The notes under the pieces were generated by a model. That model was not told where the DNA came from and did not search any database. It saw only the letters and a program-made list of their open reading frames with translations. Both the position numbers and the translations under genes were made by a program. Positions 43,432-45,539 of a DNA stretch of 45,539 nucleotides are shown in pieces (position 1 is the stretch's first letter; every line of letters starts with the position of its first letter). Origin of the DNA: Nemertoderma westbladi (Eukaryota > Xenacoelomorpha > Nemertodermatida > Nemertodermatidae); the NCBI GenBank assembly GCA_032718475.1, contig JAUCBJ010008592.1, positions 1-45,539 on the forward strand, in the 5' to 3' direction.

Positions 43432-45241
43432 CTGCCGTAGTAAATGTGCCGTGGTCTACCGCAACATTTAGAATGTGCCGTGGTAAATGTGCCGTGGTCT
43501 ACCGCAACATTTAGAATGTGCCGTAGTAAATGTGCCGTGGTCTACCGCAACATTTAGAATGTGCCGTAGTAAATGTGCCGTGGTCTACCGCAACATTTAG
43601 AATGTGCCGTAGTAAATTTGCCGCGGTCTACCGCAACATTTAGAATGTGCCGTGGTAAATGTGCCGTGGTCTACCGCAGCATTTAGAATGTACCGTGCTA
43701 AATGTGCCGTGGTCTACCGCAACATTTAGAATGTGCCGTGGTAAATGTGCCTTGGTCTACCGCAACATTTAGAATGTGCCGTGGTAAATGTGCCTTGGTC
43801 TACCGCAACATTTAGAAAGTGCCGTAGTAAATGTGCCGTGGTCTACCGCAACATTTAGAATGTACCGTGCTAAAAGTGCCGTGGTCTACCGCAACATTTG
43901 TGCCTAGTAAATGTGCCGTGGTCTACCGCAGCATTTAGAAGTGCCGTAGTAAATTGCCGTGGTCTACCGCAACATTTAGAATAGTGCCGTGCTAAATGTG
44001 CCAGTGGTCTACCGCAACATTTAGAATGTGCCGTAGTAAATGTGCCGTGGTCTACCGCAACATTTAGAATGTACCGTGGTAAATGTGCCGTGGTCTACCG
44101 CAACATTTAGAATGAGCCGTGTTAAATTTGCCGCGGTCTACCGCAACATTTAGAATGTGCGGTGGTAAATGTGCCGTGGTCTACCGCAACATTTAGAATG
44201 TGCCGGGGTAAATGTGCCGTGGTCTACCGCAACATTTAGAATGTGCCGTGAGTAAATGTGCCGTGGTCTACCGCAACATTTAGAATGTGCCGTGGTCTAC
44301 CGCAACAGTTAGAATGTGCCGTGGTCTACCGCAACATTTAGAATGTGCCGTAGTAAATGTGCCGTGGTCTACCGCAACATTTAGAATGTGCCGTAGTAAA
44401 TGTGCCGCGGTCTACCGCAACATTTAGAATGTGCCGTGCTAAATGTGCCGTGGTCTACCGCAACATTTAGAATGTGCTGTAGTAAATGTGCCGTGGTCTA
44501 CCGCAACATTTAGAATGTGCCGTAGTAAATGTGCCGTGGTCTACCGCAACATTTAGAATGTGCCGTGTAAATTTGCCGTGGTCTACCACAACATTTAGAA
44601 TGTGCCGTGGTAAATGTGCCGTGGTCTACCGCAACATTTAGAATGTGCCGTGCTAAATGTGCCGTGGTCTACCGCAACATTTAGAATGTGCCGTGGTAAA
44701 TGTGCCGTGGTCTACCGCAACATTTAGAATGTGCCGTGGTAAATGTGCCGTGGTCTACCGCAACATTTAGAATGTGCCGTGGTCTACCGCAACATTTAGA
44801 ATGTGCCGTGGTCTACCGCAACATTTAGAATGTACCGTGCTAAATGTGCCGTGGTCTACCGCAACATTTAGAATGTGCCGTAGTAAATGTGCCGTGGTCT
44901 ACCGCAACATTTAGAATGTGCCGTGTAAATGTGCCGTGGTCTACCGCAACATTTAGAAAGTGCCGTAGTAAATTGCCGTGGTCTACCGCAACATTTAGAA
45001 TGTGCCGTGAGTAAATGTGCCGTGGTCTACCGCAACATTTAGAATGTGCCGTAGTAAATGTGCCGTGGTCTACCGCAACATTTAGAAAGTGCCGTAGTAA
45101 ATGTGCCGTGGTCTACCGCAACATTTAGAATAGTGCCGTAGTAAATGTGCCGTGGTCTACCGCAACATTTAGAATGTGCCGTGGTAAATGTGCCGTGGTC
45201 TACCGCAACATTTAGAATGTGCCGTGGTCTACCGCAACATT
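43432..45241. repeat. 43-bp satellite array (~42 units)
   Basis: Each unit joins TGTGCCGTGGTCTACCGCAA, CATTTAGAA and TGTGCCGTGGTAAA; the TGTGCCGTGGT word occurs twice, so the unit arose from a shorter repeat. Units shortened by omission of the GTAAATGTGCCGTG part occur near 44285-44335 and 44775-44820. Single-base variants (GGT/AGT/GCT before AAA) are mixed. Where CGCGGTCTACCGC occurs, a 5-bp hairpin can form. The array ends at 45241, inside the reading frame of the next feature. Confidence 0.95.
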
Positions 45242-45412
45242 ACTGCAATTACAGTGACGTCGGTGAAGTCCAAGGGAAGATAATCGCTGGCGAAAAGTTC
45301 TTTCACTGACAGAAAAACCGTATTGCGAAAGCAATACTGTTTTAATTTGTTTATGGTTATATCCTGACCGGTAAATGGAACTGATGACAATCTTAAGATC
45401 CTCTTCATCCAT
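45212..45412 (-). CDS. N-terminal helix-turn-helix exon of an integrase/transposase-like protein (partial)
   Basis: The frame starts with ATG at 45412-45410 and reads 'MDEEDLKIVISSIYRSGYNH', then 'LLSQYGFSVSERTFRQRLSS' and 'LGLHRR'. This resembles the short helix-turn-helix module at the start of a widespread animal family of integrase-core (DDE-type) proteins, where a tandem 'YF..G....EI...L' helix is followed by 'S.RTL.R.L...GL.R'. The last ~10 residues are translated satellite, so the true coding part is probably only 45242-45412, followed by a splice site or a truncation. The catalytic domain is not visible in the 43-bp array. Function is inferred from similarity alone. Confidence 0.5.
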   Translation of the reverse strand: MDEEDLKIVISSIYRSGYNHKQIKTVLLSQYGFSVSERTFRQRLSSLGLHRRHCNCSNVAVDHGTF

Positions 45413-45539
45413 TATTATTATTATGCCGACCGACCGGTAGTTGACTACATAGTAACATAGTAATACAGTAGGCCTAATATCCTGTACTAAGAGACTGAGA
45501 CCTAGCTAGGCCTAAGGTAACTGATACTGAAAGTATCGC

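Noticed and set aside
43432-45241. CRISPR-like regular repeats (43-bp and 46-bp arrays)
   Set aside because: There are no unique spacers between repeats, the whole unit is repeated, and the window is animal DNA.

Overview
This is animal (metazoan) nuclear DNA. It carries a single-exon TMEM200-type membrane protein gene, a tandem-SH2 protein, several non-LTR retrotransposons, many short inverted-repeat DNA transposons and six large minisatellite arrays. There is no bacterial operon structure and I saw no tRNA or rRNA gene. A foldback element with ~15-bp tandem repeats in its arms resembles the TU elements of sea urchins. With the poly-G/poly-C tracts, this makes a marine invertebrate deuterostome (echinoderm-like) my best guess, at low confidence.

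Layout. 1-7.2 kb: the 5' part of a large, apparently intact non-LTR retrotransposon on the minus strand. ORF1 encodes 1888 aa with about 64 copies of a 12-residue repeat, a Ulp1/C48-like cysteine protease domain, a coiled coil and an RNA-binding-like C-terminus. ORF2 (APE-type endonuclease) is open off the left edge. 7.7-8.0 kb: 22-bp minisatellite. 9.4-15.5 kb: a 15-bp minisatellite interrupted in exact phase by a 3.2-kb RTE/Nimb-like retroelement pseudogene. 15.6-16.3 kb: 46-bp minisatellite. 20.0-27.3 kb: a direct tandem segmental duplication (units of 3.85 and 3.37 kb), each with one TMEM200-like gene on the minus strand. The two predicted proteins are identical, and only the first unit carries a 453-bp MITE. 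29-32 kb: MITEs and a ~900-bp almost completely palindromic element. 33.1-34.0 kb: intact tandem-SH2 gene. 34.3-35.6 kb: foldback element with G-rich tandem arms and a 9-bp flanking direct repeat. 35.7-36.2 kb: Harbinger-like fragment. 36.9-37.6 kb: decayed reverse transcriptase. 40.6-42.5 kb: a second, more decayed RTE/Nimb-like copy. 43.4-45.2 kb: 43-bp satellite, abutting the N-terminal exon of a transposase/integrase-like gene at the right edge.

The only likely host genes are the two TMEM200-like copies and the tandem-SH2 gene; everything else I recognise is mobile or repetitive DNA. Non-coding gaps are listed with what I could or could not see in them. Family assignments rest on reading motifs by eye; no database search was possible.
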